DNA of 64,000 bases from the NCBI GenBank assembly GCA_902605035.1, contig CACLBB010000007.1, positions 1 through 64,000 on the forward strand. The letters run 5' to 3'. How positions within the stretch are numbered: the first letter of the stretch is position 1; each line of letters opens with the position of its first letter. Below the pieces are notes generated by a model that did no database searches, had not been told where the DNA came from, and worked only from the letters and a program-made list of their open reading frames with translations. A program made the translations under genes and the position numbers. This DNA comes from an uncultured Pelagibacteraceae bacterium (GTDB taxonomy: Bacteria > Pseudomonadota > Alphaproteobacteria > Pelagibacterales > Pelagibacteraceae). Positions 32,280-40,917 of the stretch are shown piece by piece.

Positions 32280-32317
32280 ACAGAAGGTTTTCAAAAAATT
32301 TCTGTAAAAAAAACCTT
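32280..32317 (-). promoter_or_regulatory. candidate H-type pseudoknot in ornithine decarboxylase leader
   Basis: Read on the minus strand: stem-1 5' arm AAGGTTTT (32317-32310), loop TTTT, stem-2 5' arm ACAGAA (32305-32300), loop ATTTTTTG, stem-1 3' arm AAAACCTT (32291-32284), stem-2 3' arm CTGT directly abutting (TTCTGT, 32285-32280). Stem 1 is 6-8 bp and stem 2 is 4-6 bp (two T residues are shared). The U-rich first loop and stacked stems are the geometry of compact riboswitch pseudoknots such as SAM-II/SAM-V. It ends ten bases before the SD and begins a few bases from the predicted transcript start. Ligand unknown; an ornithine decarboxylase leader element (speF motif) is known in other alphaproteobacteria and should be compared. 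Confidence 0.55.
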
Positions 32318-32326
32318 ATTTGTCGC

Positions 32327-32354
32327 ATTTAAGATTTTTTTGGGTTTATGTAAA
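32327..32354 (-). promoter_or_regulatory. predicted promoter of the polyamine operon
   Basis: Minus strand TTTACA (32354-32349), 16-base spacer, TTAAAT (32332-32327). The predicted start (about 32320) puts the pseudoknot at the very 5' end of the mRNA and gives a leader of about 65 bases. The elements match consensus only moderately. Confidence 0.4.
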
Positions 32355-32376
32355 GAAAAAAATGCACTTTTGGGGA

Positions 32377-32406
32377 TTGTAATTTGACTCTTAATAACTA
32401 TATAAA
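32377..32406 (+). promoter_or_regulatory. predicted regA promoter, leaderless
   Basis: TTGTAA (32377-32382), 18-base spacer, TATAAA (32401-32406). The regA ATG begins seven bases after the -10, exactly where transcription should start, so the mRNA is predicted to be leaderless. There is no Shine-Dalgarno in front of the ATG, in agreement. Confidence 0.5.
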
Positions 32407-32412
32407 AATCAT

Positions 32413-32985
32413 ATGAGAGATCAAAAAAATTATCCAGAACAATTAAATCTGTCTGATTTTGCAGATAAAACACTATTAATCCTTGATGATGACGATCCGC
32501 TGAGAGGAAGGCTCTCAAGAGCTATGGAAAAGAAGGGTTTTCAAGTAAAAGAGGCAAAAAATGTGGCTGAAGGACTTAATATAGTTAAGAATAGCCCACC
32601 AAGCTTCGCTTTAGTTGACTTAAGATTAGATGACGGAAATGGACTAGACGTAGTTAAAGAGCTGTCTAAACAAAAAAATGATTGCAGGATTGTTATGTTA
32701 ACCGGATACGGGAATTTGCCTACTGCGGTAGCAGCAGTAAAAGCCGGGGCGATAGATTATATGGCTAAACCAGTTGATGCAGACGATGTTGAAGCTGCTT
32801 TACTAGCATCATCTGGATCTAAAGCAAAACCACCAGAAAATCCAATGTCTGCTGACAGAGTCAAGTGGGAACATATTCACAGAGTTTTTGAGCTATGCAA
32901 CCGAAATGTATCTGAGACCGCTAGGCGTTTAAAAATGCACAGAAGAACTCTTCAAAGAATACTTTCTAAAAGATCTCCAAGATAA
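32413..32985 (+). CDS. regA: RegA/PrrA/ActR-type response regulator
   Basis: Global redox response regulator, partner of RegB. Receiver domain (about 15-130) with the acidic pair LDDDDPLRG, phospho-acceptor Asp in ALVDLRLDDGNG (about 75), the T/S switch in MLTGYG and the Lys in MAKPVD. A short linker leads to the Fis-type helix-turn-helix with RNVSETARRLKMHRRTLQRILSKR, almost identical to RegA proteins of photosynthetic alphaproteobacteria. 190 residues. Divergent from the polyamine operon and converging with bioY one base apart. In this organism it may govern respiration and carbon/nitrogen genes. Confidence 0.93.
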   Translation: MRDQKNYPEQLNLSDFADKTLLILDDDDPLRGRLSRAMEKKGFQVKEAKNVAEGLNIVKNSPPSFALVDLRLDDGNGLDVVKELSKQKNDCRIVMLTGYGNLPTAVAAVKAGAIDYMAKPVDADDVEAALLASSGSKAKPPENPMSADRVKWEHIHRVFELCNRNVSETARRLKMHRRTLQRILSKRSPR

Positions 32986-32986
32986 T

Positions 32987-33538
32987 TTAAAATTTTCTCT
33001 TTAAATAGTTAATTTGTTTAATTGCAAAAGTTGCTAAAAGTATCTTGAACAGTTCTGCTAATAAAAAAGGTTGTGCCCCAAATTGAAAAAGTGGTTTATC
33101 CCAACCTATTAACATACCTAGCCATAATATTCCGAACAAGTAAATAAAACTTGTTGCAAAAGTTAACTTTAAAAAATTTATTATTATGTTATCTTGGTAA
33201 ATAAATTTACCAGCAAAAAAAACAGCAACTAAAAATCCAATTAAATAACCCATTGTAGTACCTGTAAAGTAGGCCATCCCAATTCCTTTTTCTGGTGTGC
33301 CTGAAAAAACAGGCAAACCTATAATCCCCTCTAATAAATATAGAGATACTGTTGCTACTCCCAATTTCCAACCAAATCCAATTCCAATTAAAAGAACAAC
33401 TAAAGTTTGCATTGTCATAGGAACTGGATAGAAAGGAATTTTAATTTTAGATGAAATAGCTAATAAAATAGTTCCAATAAAGGCAATGAGCAAATTTTTA
33501 AATACCTTCGATTGTGAAAAGTTTTTTACAAGTTCCAT
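32987..33538 (-). CDS. bioY: BioY biotin transporter (S component)
   Basis: Integral membrane biotin-uptake protein. 183 residues with about six membrane helices and the BioY signature block PFYPVPMTMQTLVVLLIG (short form VPMTMQTL) plus YLLEGIIGLPVF. No BioM/BioN energising subunits lie nearby; solitary BioY proteins can import biotin. The upstream gene on the same strand is an unrelated-looking ABC ATPase, 31 bases away. Biotin salvage fits a nutrient-poor lifestyle. Confidence 0.92.
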   Translation of the reverse strand: MELVKNFSQSKVFKNLLIAFIGTILLAISSKIKIPFYPVPMTMQTLVVLLIGIGFGWKLGVATVSLYLLEGIIGLPVFSGTPEKGIGMAYFTGTTMGYLIGFLVAVFFAGKFIYQDNIIINFLKLTFATSFIYLFGILWLGMLIGWDKPLFQFGAQPFLLAELFKILLATFAIKQINYLKRKF

Positions 33539-33569
33539 GAAGTAATTTTATCTTTTTTTTAAATTAAAT

Positions 33570-34499
33570 CTAGTTTTTTGTTAGTTGTACAAAAACATCC
33601 TCTAAATCACCGTCTTCAGTCACAATATCTTGAATTTTAATATGATTTTGAGATAAATAATTTATTATTTGGCCAAAGTTAAGTGAATTTTTTTCATAAG
33701 TGACTGATATGGAATTGTCTGAATTTACCTTAAATTGAATTCCCTTCATCTCTAAATTTTTATTTAAATTAATCTTTTCAACTTTAAAATTTATTTTTTT
33801 TGTTTGAATTCTGTCTAATAGTTTTTGTGTTGTATCTAAGGCTACTAAATTACCTTTATTTATTATAGCTATTCTATTACACATTTCTTGAGCCTCGAAT
33901 AAATAGTGAGTAGTTAAGATAATAGTTACTCCTTCTTTATTTAATTTTTTTACATTATCCCAAAGATTGTTTCTTAACTCAACATCAACTCCAGCTGTAG
34001 GTTCATCTAAAATCAAAATAGGAGGTTGATGCACCATTGCTTTTGCAATTAGAAGTCTCCTTTTCATTCCTCCCGACAAGTTTCGTGAATATGCATTTGC
34101 CTGGTCTTCTAAGGAAACCATCTTTAAGATTAAATCAGTAATTCTATCTTTTTTTTCAATTCCATACAAACCTGCTTGTAACTCAAGTAATTTTCTAGGA
34201 CTAAAAAAGGCATCCAAATTTACCTCTTGTGGAACTATTCCAATTGATGCCTTAACTTGACGAGGATTTCTATCTAAATCAAATCCCCAGACACTTACCT
34301 TGCCGCTAGTTTTTTCTACAGTTCCTCCAAGAATACTTAAGAATGTTGTCTTCCCAGCTCCATTAGGCCCGAGTAAGCCGAACACTTCACCTTGTCGAAC
34401 TTCAAAATTCAAATTATTCAAAGCTTTATTTTCTTTTTTATTTTTAGAATTTGAGAAAACTTTAGTAAGATTTTCAACAGTTAAAGCAAATTTATTCAT
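33570..34499 (-). CDS. ABC transporter ATP-binding protein (ABC-2/DRA type)
   Basis: 309-residue ATPase with Walker A LLGPNGAGKTTF (about 45), Q-loop IVPQEVNLDAF, signature NLSGGMKRRLLIAKAM (about 140), Walker B ILILDEPTAGVD and switch His in LTTHYLFEAQ. The GVDVELRNNLW segment after Walker B and the ~90-residue C-terminal extension are typical of ABC-2-type exporters (NodI/CcmA-like). No ABC-2 permease lies beside it in this window, so its membrane partner is elsewhere or unrecognised. bioY follows on the same strand, but this ATPase is not of the EcfA/BioM class. Confidence 0.85.
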   Translation of the reverse strand: MNKFALTVENLTKVFSNSKNKKENKALNNLNFEVRQGEVFGLLGPNGAGKTTFLSILGGTVEKTSGKVSVWGFDLDRNPRQVKASIGIVPQEVNLDAFFSPRKLLELQAGLYGIEKKDRITDLILKMVSLEDQANAYSRNLSGGMKRRLLIAKAMVHQPPILILDEPTAGVDVELRNNLWDNVKKLNKEGVTIILTTHYLFEAQEMCNRIAIINKGNLVALDTTQKLLDRIQTKKINFKVEKINLNKNLEMKGIQFKVNSDNSISVTYEKNSLNFGQIINYLSQNHIKIQDIVTEDGDLEDVFVQLTKN

Positions 34500-34542
34500 A
34501 GTTTGATTAAATATAAGATTAAATTTAATGTAATATATATAT

Positions 34543-37308
34543 ATGAGTCCTTTAAAAAATACAGATCATTATTATCTCGTAGATGGATCTGGTTACATAT
34601 TTCGTGCTTACTATGCTCTGCCTCCTTTATCACGAAAAAGCGATGGATTACCGACAGGTGCAGTAAGTGGGTTTTGTTCAATGCTTTTTAAGCTTTTAGA
34701 AGATGTTCGTTCAGACGACTCAGAAAATAAACCTACACACTTTGCTGTGATATTTGACTCCGCAAGAAAAAATTTTAGAAATGAAATTTACAGCGAATAC
34801 AAAGCTAACAGAACAGAAGCTCCTGATGATTTGGCTCCTCAATTTGAATACATAAGAAAATCTGTTGAAGCATTTAATCTTCCCTCTATTGAGCTTATTA
34901 ATTTTGAAGCAGATGATTTAATAGCAACCTATTCAAAAATGATAACTAAAGCTGGGGGCAAAGTAACGGTAATTTCTTCAGACAAAGATTTGATGCAATT
35001 AGTATCAAATAAAGTCAGATTATTTGATCCAATGAAAAGTAGAGTTATTGGAGAAAAACAAGTTTTAGAAAAATTTGGTGTCAAACCAGAGCAAGTAATA
35101 GATGTTCAATCATTAGCAGGCGACACTTCTGACAATATTCCAGGTGTACCAGGTATAGGAGTAAAGACGGCCGCTGAATTAATAAATAAATATAAAAATT
35201 TAGATAATCTATTAAAAAAAGCATCTGAGATTAAACAAAATAAACGAAGGGAAACATTATTAGCTAATAAAGAAAAAGCTCTTTTAAGTAAAAGACTTGT
35301 CACTTTAAAGGATGATGTTCCTGTTAAAAATGATCCAAAAGAATTTTTAATTAAAGAAATTGATAAAGAAAAGCTTTATCAATTTTTAAGAGAAATGGAG
35401 TTTAATAGGCTATTAAGTCAGGCAATAAGTTTTTATGGTGAACCAAGTGAGAAAAATATTAGTTCAAAAGAGAAGTCCCTCAAAATTTCCAAAATTGATA
35501 GAAAGTCTTACAAGAGCATACTTAAGGATAAAGATTTAGATAAATTAGTAAAAGATTTAAATGAGCAAAACATCATTGCTATTGACACTGAAACATCTTC
35601 TTTAAATCCACTAGAGGCTGAGTTAATTGGCATATCTATAAGTTATGCTTCAAATTTTTCCTTTTATATACCAGTGGGACATAAAAATGTTCAAGGTTTA
35701 AAAATAGATTTAGTTTTAAAAAAATTAAAACCAATTTTAGAGGACTCAAGTATAAAAAAGGTTGGTCAAAATATTAAATATGACTTTATAATTCTAAAAA
35801 GGCAAGGAATTGAGTTGAACGCTATAGAGGATACAATGCTTTTATCCTATACGATAGATGCAGGTAATAACAGACATAACATGGATACTCTATCGGAAAT
35901 ACATTTAGGTCATAAAACTATTTCTTATAAAGATTTGGTTGGTTCGGGAAAAAACCAATTAAATTTCTCTGAAGTAGAATTAGATAAAGCAACAGAATAC
36001 GCAGCTGAAGACGCTGATGTAACATTTAGATTGTATGAAATTTTACTAAATAGAGTGGAGGAAGAAAAACTTTCAAAAATATATGAGGTGTTTGAAAAAC
36101 CAATGATCAAGATACTGTCTAAATTAGAAAGCAATGGAATTAAAGTAAACAATGAATATTTGAAAAAATTATCAAAAAAATTTGAAGAAAGATTAATTTC
36201 TATAGAAAAAAAAATTTATAAGATTTCAAAAAAAAAATTTAATATTGGTTCACCAAAACAACTAGGGGAGATAATTTACAATGAATTAAAAATCGCAAAA
36301 TTGAAAAAAACAAAAAAAGGCAGTCTTGCAACAAACGCAAAAATTTTAGAGGATTTAGCCTTATCAGGCCATGAATTTCCAAATTTAGTTTTAGAGTGGA
36401 GGCAAGTTTCAAAGTTGAAAAGTACATACACTGATGCTCTTCAAGACCACATAAACAAAAAGACAAAAAGGGTTCATACGTCATTTTTACTCGCTGCAAC
36501 TAATACAGGTAGACTTGCGTCAAGTGATCCAAATTTACAAAATATCCCAATTAAAACTTCAGATGGAAAAGAGATAAGAAAAGCATTCGTCGCGGAAAGA
36601 GATAATATTTTAATTTCTGCAGATTATAATCAAATAGAAATGAGAATTCTTGCAGATATGGCTGATGTTAAAGAATTGAAGAAAGCTTTTAAAAACAATC
36701 AAGACATTCATAGTTTAACAGCAAGCCAGGTATTTAATTTGCCCATTAACAAAGTCACAGAAGAATATAGAAGAAAAGCAAAAGCGATAAATTTTGGAAT
36801 AATATATGGAATAACTCAATATGGTTTGGCAAAGCAAATATCTGTCTCAAATAACCAAGCTCTAGAATTTATTAATTCTTATTTTAAAAAATTTCCTGAA
36901 ATAAAAGATTATATGAATACCACAATCAAAACGTGTAGAAAACAAGGTTATGTAACTAATATTTTTGGAAGAAGAATACATCTAAGAGGAATTAATGATA
37001 GGAACTTTAGTGTTAGAAGTTTTCAAGAAAGAGCCGCTATAAACGCCCCTATCCAAGGATCTGCCGCAGACATAATTAGATTAGCCATGATTAAAATTGA
37101 TAAACTTCTTAGTGATAAAAAAAAAGCTAAGATGCTTCTACAAATTCACGATGAACTAATTTTCGAATGTAACGAGAAAGAGGAACTTACGATTAAAAAA
37201 TTAATCAAAAATACAATGATGTCAGTTTCTAGATCAGAATATCATATGTTTTCAATACCATTAGAAGTAAGTATTAACTCCGGAAAGAACTGGGGAGAAG
37301 CGCATTGA
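34543..37308 (+). CDS. polA: DNA polymerase I
   Basis: Repair and Okazaki-fragment polymerase. N-terminal 5'-3' exonuclease (about 1-290; YLVDGSGYIFRAYYAL, DSARKNFRNEIYSEYKANR), 3'-5' proofreading domain with an intact DxE (IDTETSSLNPLEAE, about 347), and polymerase domain with motif A ISADYNQIEMRIL, motif B RRKAKAINFGIIYG and motif C QIHDELIFE. 921 residues, full length. Monocistronic-looking; divergent from the ABC ATPase across 43 bases. Confidence 0.97.
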   Translation: MSPLKNTDHYYLVDGSGYIFRAYYALPPLSRKSDGLPTGAVSGFCSMLFKLLEDVRSDDSENKPTHFAVIFDSARKNFRNEIYSEYKANRTEAPDDLAPQFEYIRKSVEAFNLPSIELINFEADDLIATYSKMITKAGGKVTVISSDKDLMQLVSNKVRLFDPMKSRVIGEKQVLEKFGVKPEQVIDVQSLAGDTSDNIPGVPGIGVKTAAELINKYKNLDNLLKKASEIKQNKRRETLLANKEKALLSKRLVTLKDDVPVKNDPKEFLIKEIDKEKLYQFLREMEFNRLLSQAISFYGEPSEKNISSKEKSLKISKIDRKSYKSILKDKDLDKLVKDLNEQNIIAIDTETSSLNPLEAELIGISISYASNFSFYIPVGHKNVQGLKIDLVLKKLKPILEDSSIKKVGQNIKYDFIILKRQGIELNAIEDTMLLSYTIDAGNNRHNMDTLSEIHLGHKTISYKDLVGSGKNQLNFSEVELDKATEYAAEDADVTFRLYEILLNRVEEEKLSKIYEVFEKPMIKILSKLESNGIKVNNEYLKKLSKKFEERLISIEKKIYKISKKKFNIGSPKQLGEIIYNELKIAKLKKTKKGSLATNAKILEDLALSGHEFPNLVLEWRQVSKLKSTYTDALQDHINKKTKRVHTSFLLAATNTGRLASSDPNLQNIPIKTSDGKEIRKAFVAERDNILISADYNQIEMRILADMADVKELKKAFKNNQDIHSLTASQVFNLPINKVTEEYRRKAKAINFGIIYGITQYGLAKQISVSNNQALEFINSYFKKFPEIKDYMNTTIKTCRKQGYVTNIFGRRIHLRGINDRNFSVRSFQERAAINAPIQGSAADIIRLAMIKIDKLLSDKKKAKMLLQIHDELIFECNEKEELTIKKLIKNTMMSVSRSEYHMFSIPLEVSINSGKNWGEAH

Positions 37309-37346
37309 CGCCTAAATTTGGACATTAAAATTGGCAGAATAAAGAT

Positions 37347-38045
37347 ATGGCACACACAATTGCTTTAGTTGATGATGACAGAAATATTCTTACAGGAATA
37401 AGTATGGCTCTTGAAAGAGAAGGTTTTAAAGTTCAAACATATATAGATGGAGAGTCAGCGTTAGTAGGTTTAACAAGAAATCCTCCTGATCTAGCAGTAC
37501 TAGATATAAAAATGCCACGAATGGATGGAGAGGAATTATTAAAAAAATTGAAGAAAAAAATGTCTATACCAATTATTTTTTTAACCTCAAAGGATGAAGA
37601 AGTTGATGAACTTTTAGGATTAAAATTAGGTGCAGATGATTTTGTGAAAAAGTCCGGTGGATTTTCTACTAAAGTTTTAATTGAGAGAATAAGGGTACAA
37701 TTAAGAAAAAAGACTAATGTGGCAGATGACATGAAAAATATTATTAGCCATGGAAAACTCAAACTTGACCCTGCTCAACTAGAATGTGAGTGGAATGGTA
37801 AACCTTTGCCAGATAAATTAACAACTACCGAGTTTTTAATAGTTAAAGAGTTAGCAAAAAGACCAGGGGTTATCAAAGAAAGAGCACACCTTATGGATAT
37901 CGCTTATAAAGAAAATACCGAGATTGAAGATAGAACTATTGATAGCCATGTTAAAAGAATAAGGAAAAAGTTCAAAAAAGTTGACGAAAAATTTTCAGCG
38001 ATTGAAACTAGATATGGAAGTGGGTATAGATGGAATGTTAGCTGA
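37347..38045 (+). CDS. chvI: ChvI-type OmpR-family response regulator
   Basis: Two-domain regulator: receiver (about 1-120) with IALVDDDRNIL, phospho-acceptor Asp in LAVLDIKMPRMDG (about 52), and a winged-helix OmpR domain (about 135-232) with TTTEFLIVKELAKRPG and IDSHVKRIRKKF. The ChvG/ChvI pair controls envelope and acid-stress genes in alphaproteobacteria. The stop overlaps the chvG ATG by one base, and ahcY lies just beyond, as in rhizobia, but without the hprK and ptsH genes usually between. Confidence 0.87.
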   Translation: MAHTIALVDDDRNILTGISMALEREGFKVQTYIDGESALVGLTRNPPDLAVLDIKMPRMDGEELLKKLKKKMSIPIIFLTSKDEEVDELLGLKLGADDFVKKSGGFSTKVLIERIRVQLRKKTNVADDMKNIISHGKLKLDPAQLECEWNGKPLPDKLTTTEFLIVKELAKRPGVIKERAHLMDIAYKENTEIEDRTIDSHVKRIRKKFKKVDEKFSAIETRYGSGYRWNVS

Positions 38046-39568
38046 TGAAACAAAAAAAAACAGCATCGATACTAAAAAAATTCTTATTTTTTAATTTTGC
38101 AACATTTTCTATTCTAGGCCTATTAACAATATTTTACCTAAAGGCTATTCAGCCTAACTTAGTAAAAAAAAGAACAGTCAATCATAAAATAATAATTAGT
38201 AATACTGTTGATCACCTAAAAAGATTAGATGTTGATTACAGTTCCGAAGGGATACGAACATTTTTACTCTCAACCAGATTCCTATTTCAAAGCTTAGACA
38301 GGGTTCAGTTCTATGACTCCGGGGGGGAATTAATAGGAGATACAAATATTTTAGATTTAGATCAAAATGTATTTTCAAGATCGGATATTATAATTGAAGA
38401 AACAATTGATGGTAAAACCTCATCAAGTGAAAAATTATTAAATATTCAAGAGGAAAAAAATGTAAACCTAATAAAAAAAATTATTTTAGAAAAGTATAGT
38501 GATGAACCTTTAACTTTATCTGAAAAAGTTAAAAATGATTTTTTCGTAAGAACATTGAGTAAGATAAGTTTAGAAAACGAAAACGAGGGATATATTTTAG
38601 TTTCTGAACAAGCAAATGATATTTTAAATGCAGTTAAAGAAAGAAAAGATTTTATTACAAGAACTGTTTTTGCTGTTGCATTAGTAATTTTAATTTTCTC
38701 CCTCTTTTTAAATAAGTATATATTAAAACCGATTGGTTTATTGGTAAAATATAGCGACTCAGTAAAAAAAAAATCTAGTGAAAGTATCAATATCAAAAAA
38801 GCTTTTGTCAGAGATGATGAAATTGGTAAGTTAACAATGTCCATAGATGAAATGACAAAAGAACTTCAACATAGAACTAACAGAGCTGAAACATTTTCCA
38901 ATGATCTTGCTCATGAAATTAGAAATCCTTTAGCATCATTAAAAAGTGCTTCTGAGTTATTAGATAAAACAACTGAAAAAAATGAAAGTGAAAAATTACT
39001 AAAAATTATTAACCATGATGTTGAGCGTATCGAAAGATTAATAACTGACTATTCCCAAATGCTAAAAGATGAAGCATCATTGTCTAGGGAAAAGATGAGT
39101 AAAATTAATTTAATAGATATTGTAAATAATGTTGTAGAGGATTTTAAACAAGATTTAAATAACCAAAGCAAAAAAATTGATATTAAGATTATAGAAAAAA
39201 TAAATACTAAAAATGGGTTTTATATTTTAGGTATTGAGAATAGACTTGAGCAAGTTATTGCGAACTTACTAGATAACTCTATCTCTTTTAGTCAAGATAA
39301 TCAGAAAATAGAAATTGGTATTGAAGAGACCTCGAAAAATTTAGTAATGACAATTAAGGATGAAGGTCCTGGATTTTCTGAGACTTCTCCTCAAAAAATT
39401 TTTAAGCGATTTTATAGTAATAGGCCAAAAAGTTTTGGAAAACACTCAGGTTTAGGTCTAAATATAGTGAAGAATATTGTAGAATTGCATAAAGGCACCA
39501 TTGCTGCATCAAATCGCCTGAATACTAGAGGTGCTCAAGTTGAAGTATTGCTTCCTAAATTTTCTTAG
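38045..39568 (+). CDS. chvG: ChvG-type sensor histidine kinase
   Basis: Inner-membrane kinase with two membrane helices (about 17-37 and 200-222) flanking a ~160-residue periplasmic sensor domain, then HAMP (about 225-280), the H-box FSNDLAHEIRNPLASLKSA (His about 287) and a HATPase domain with NLLDNSISFS, DEGPGF and HSGLGLNIVKNIVE. 507 residues. Partner of the upstream chvI; signal unknown. The stop codon lies inside a perfect 8-bp hairpin. Confidence 0.87.
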   Translation: MKQKKTASILKKFLFFNFATFSILGLLTIFYLKAIQPNLVKKRTVNHKIIISNTVDHLKRLDVDYSSEGIRTFLLSTRFLFQSLDRVQFYDSGGELIGDTNILDLDQNVFSRSDIIIEETIDGKTSSSEKLLNIQEEKNVNLIKKIILEKYSDEPLTLSEKVKNDFFVRTLSKISLENENEGYILVSEQANDILNAVKERKDFITRTVFAVALVILIFSLFLNKYILKPIGLLVKYSDSVKKKSSESINIKKAFVRDDEIGKLTMSIDEMTKELQHRTNRAETFSNDLAHEIRNPLASLKSASELLDKTTEKNESEKLLKIINHDVERIERLITDYSQMLKDEASLSREKMSKINLIDIVNNVVEDFKQDLNNQSKKIDIKIIEKINTKNGFYILGIENRLEQVIANLLDNSISFSQDNQKIEIGIEETSKNLVMTIKDEGPGFSETSPQKIFKRFYSNRPKSFGKHSGLGLNIVKNIVELHKGTIAASNRLNTRGAQVEVLLPKFS

Positions 39569-39585
39569 CAAACCTTCTTGCTAAG
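39564..39585 (+). other. hairpin between chvG and ahcY
   Basis: Perfect inverted repeat CTTAGCAA / TTGCTAAG with a six-base loop, covering the chvG stop codon. There is no T-tract after it. A second weaker hairpin (ATGTT/AACAT, 39594-39609) and a candidate -10 GATAAT (39599-39604) follow before ahcY. It may be an operator or mRNA-processing/terminator element; undecided. Confidence 0.45.
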
Positions 39586-39616
39586 ATTACTTTATGTTGA
39601 TAATAACATCTTCAAA

Positions 39617-40906
39617 ATGGCTCAAGATTATAAAGTAAAAGATATTAAACTTGCGGATTTCGGTAGAAAAGAGATTTCATTAGCCGAAACAGAGATGCCA
39701 GGATTAATGGCACTAAGAAAAGAGTATAAAGGCAAAAAACCTCTCAGTGGAGCTAAAATTTTAGGCTGTTTGCACATGACCATCCAAACTGCAGTACTTA
39801 TTGAAACGCTTGTAGATTTAGGCGCAGAAGTCAGATGGTCTTCATGTAACATTTTTTCCACTCAAGATCATGCTGCTGCTGCAATCGCTAAAGCAGGTAT
39901 ACCAGTTTTTGCTTGGAAAGGCGAAACTGAGGATGAGTATTGGTGGTGTGTAAAACAAACAATAGAAGGAAAAAAAGATTGGAAGCCAAATATGATTTTA
40001 GACGACGGAGGAGATTTAACAGGAATAATGCATAAAGATTATAAAGATCTGTTAAAAAATATTAAAGGTGTATCAGAAGAAACAACTACTGGAGTATTAG
40101 CTTTAAAAAAAATGGAGTTAAATAAACAACTGCTAATTCCTGCCTTTAATGTAAATGATTCTGTCACAAAATCAAAATTTGATAATTTGTATGGCTGTAG
40201 AGAAAGTCTGGTCGACGGAATAAAAAGAGCAACAGACGTAATGATGTCAGGCAAAGTAGCAGTCGTAGCTGGTTTTGGAGATGTTGGAAAGGGTAGCGCA
40301 GCTTCTTTGCGCCAAGCTGGAGCTAGAGTAATGGTTACTGAAACAGATCCTATTTGTGCTTTGCAAGCTGCAATGGAGGGATATGAAGTTGTTTTAATGG
40401 ATGATGCTGTTAAAGATGCTGATATAATTGTTACTGCTACAGGTAATAAAGATATAGTAACTGCAGATCATATGAGAAACATGAAAGATCGAGCAATACT
40501 TTGTAACATTGGTCATTTCGATAATGAAATTCAAGTTGAAGCTCTTAAAAATTACAAGTGGGACGAGATAAAACCCCAGGTTCATGAAATTGAATTACCC
40601 AGTAAAAAAAGAATTATATTATTGGCAGAGGGAAGACTTGTTAACTTAGGATGTGCAACTGGTCACCCTAGTTTTGTGATGAGTGCCTCTTTCACTAATC
40701 AAGTAATTGCACAAATTGAATTATGGAACAACTCAGATAAATATGAAAACAAAGTATATGTCCTACCAAAACATTTAGACGAGAAAGTTGCTATGTTACA
40801 TTTAGATAAAGTAGGAGCTAAGTTAACAAAAATGTCAAAAGAACAAGCAGACTATATAAGCGTTAAACCATCAGGGCCATTCAAACCAGATACTTATCGC
40901 TACTAA
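39617..40906 (+). CDS. ahcY: adenosylhomocysteinase (SAH hydrolase)
   Basis: NAD-dependent enzyme splitting S-adenosylhomocysteine to adenosine and homocysteine, clearing the product of methyltransferases. Recognisable blocks: [16 protein letters not shown], the NAD site [15 protein letters not shown] (about 235), [19 protein letters not shown] and the C-terminal ...KPDTYRY that closes the partner active site. Start set at [10 protein letters not shown] (429 residues); an upstream in-frame TTG lies in the chvG/ahcY hairpin and adds non-family residues. Works with metK. No SAH riboswitch pattern was seen upstream. Confidence 0.96.
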   Translation: MAQDYKVKDIKLADFGRKEISLAETEMPGLMALRKEYKGKKPLSGAKILGCLHMTIQTAVLIETLVDLGAEVRWSSCNIFSTQDHAAAAIAKAGIPVFAWKGETEDEYWWCVKQTIEGKKDWKPNMILDDGGDLTGIMHKDYKDLLKNIKGVSEETTTGVLALKKMELNKQLLIPAFNVNDSVTKSKFDNLYGCRESLVDGIKRATDVMMSGKVAVVAGFGDVGKGSAASLRQAGARVMVTETDPICALQAAMEGYEVVLMDDAVKDADIIVTATGNKDIVTADHMRNMKDRAILCNIGHFDNEIQVEALKNYKWDEIKPQVHEIELPSKKRIILLAEGRLVNLGCATGHPSFVMSASFTNQVIAQIELWNNSDKYENKVYVLPKHLDEKVAMLHLDKVGAKLTKMSKEQADYISVKPSGPFKPDTYRY

Positions 40907-40917
40907 ATTAGTAGCAA

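Noticed and set aside
39569-39616. SAM or SAH riboswitch before ahcY
   Set aside because: Only about 48 bases with simple hairpins; none of the conserved SAM-II, SAM-V or SAH aptamer sequences is visible.
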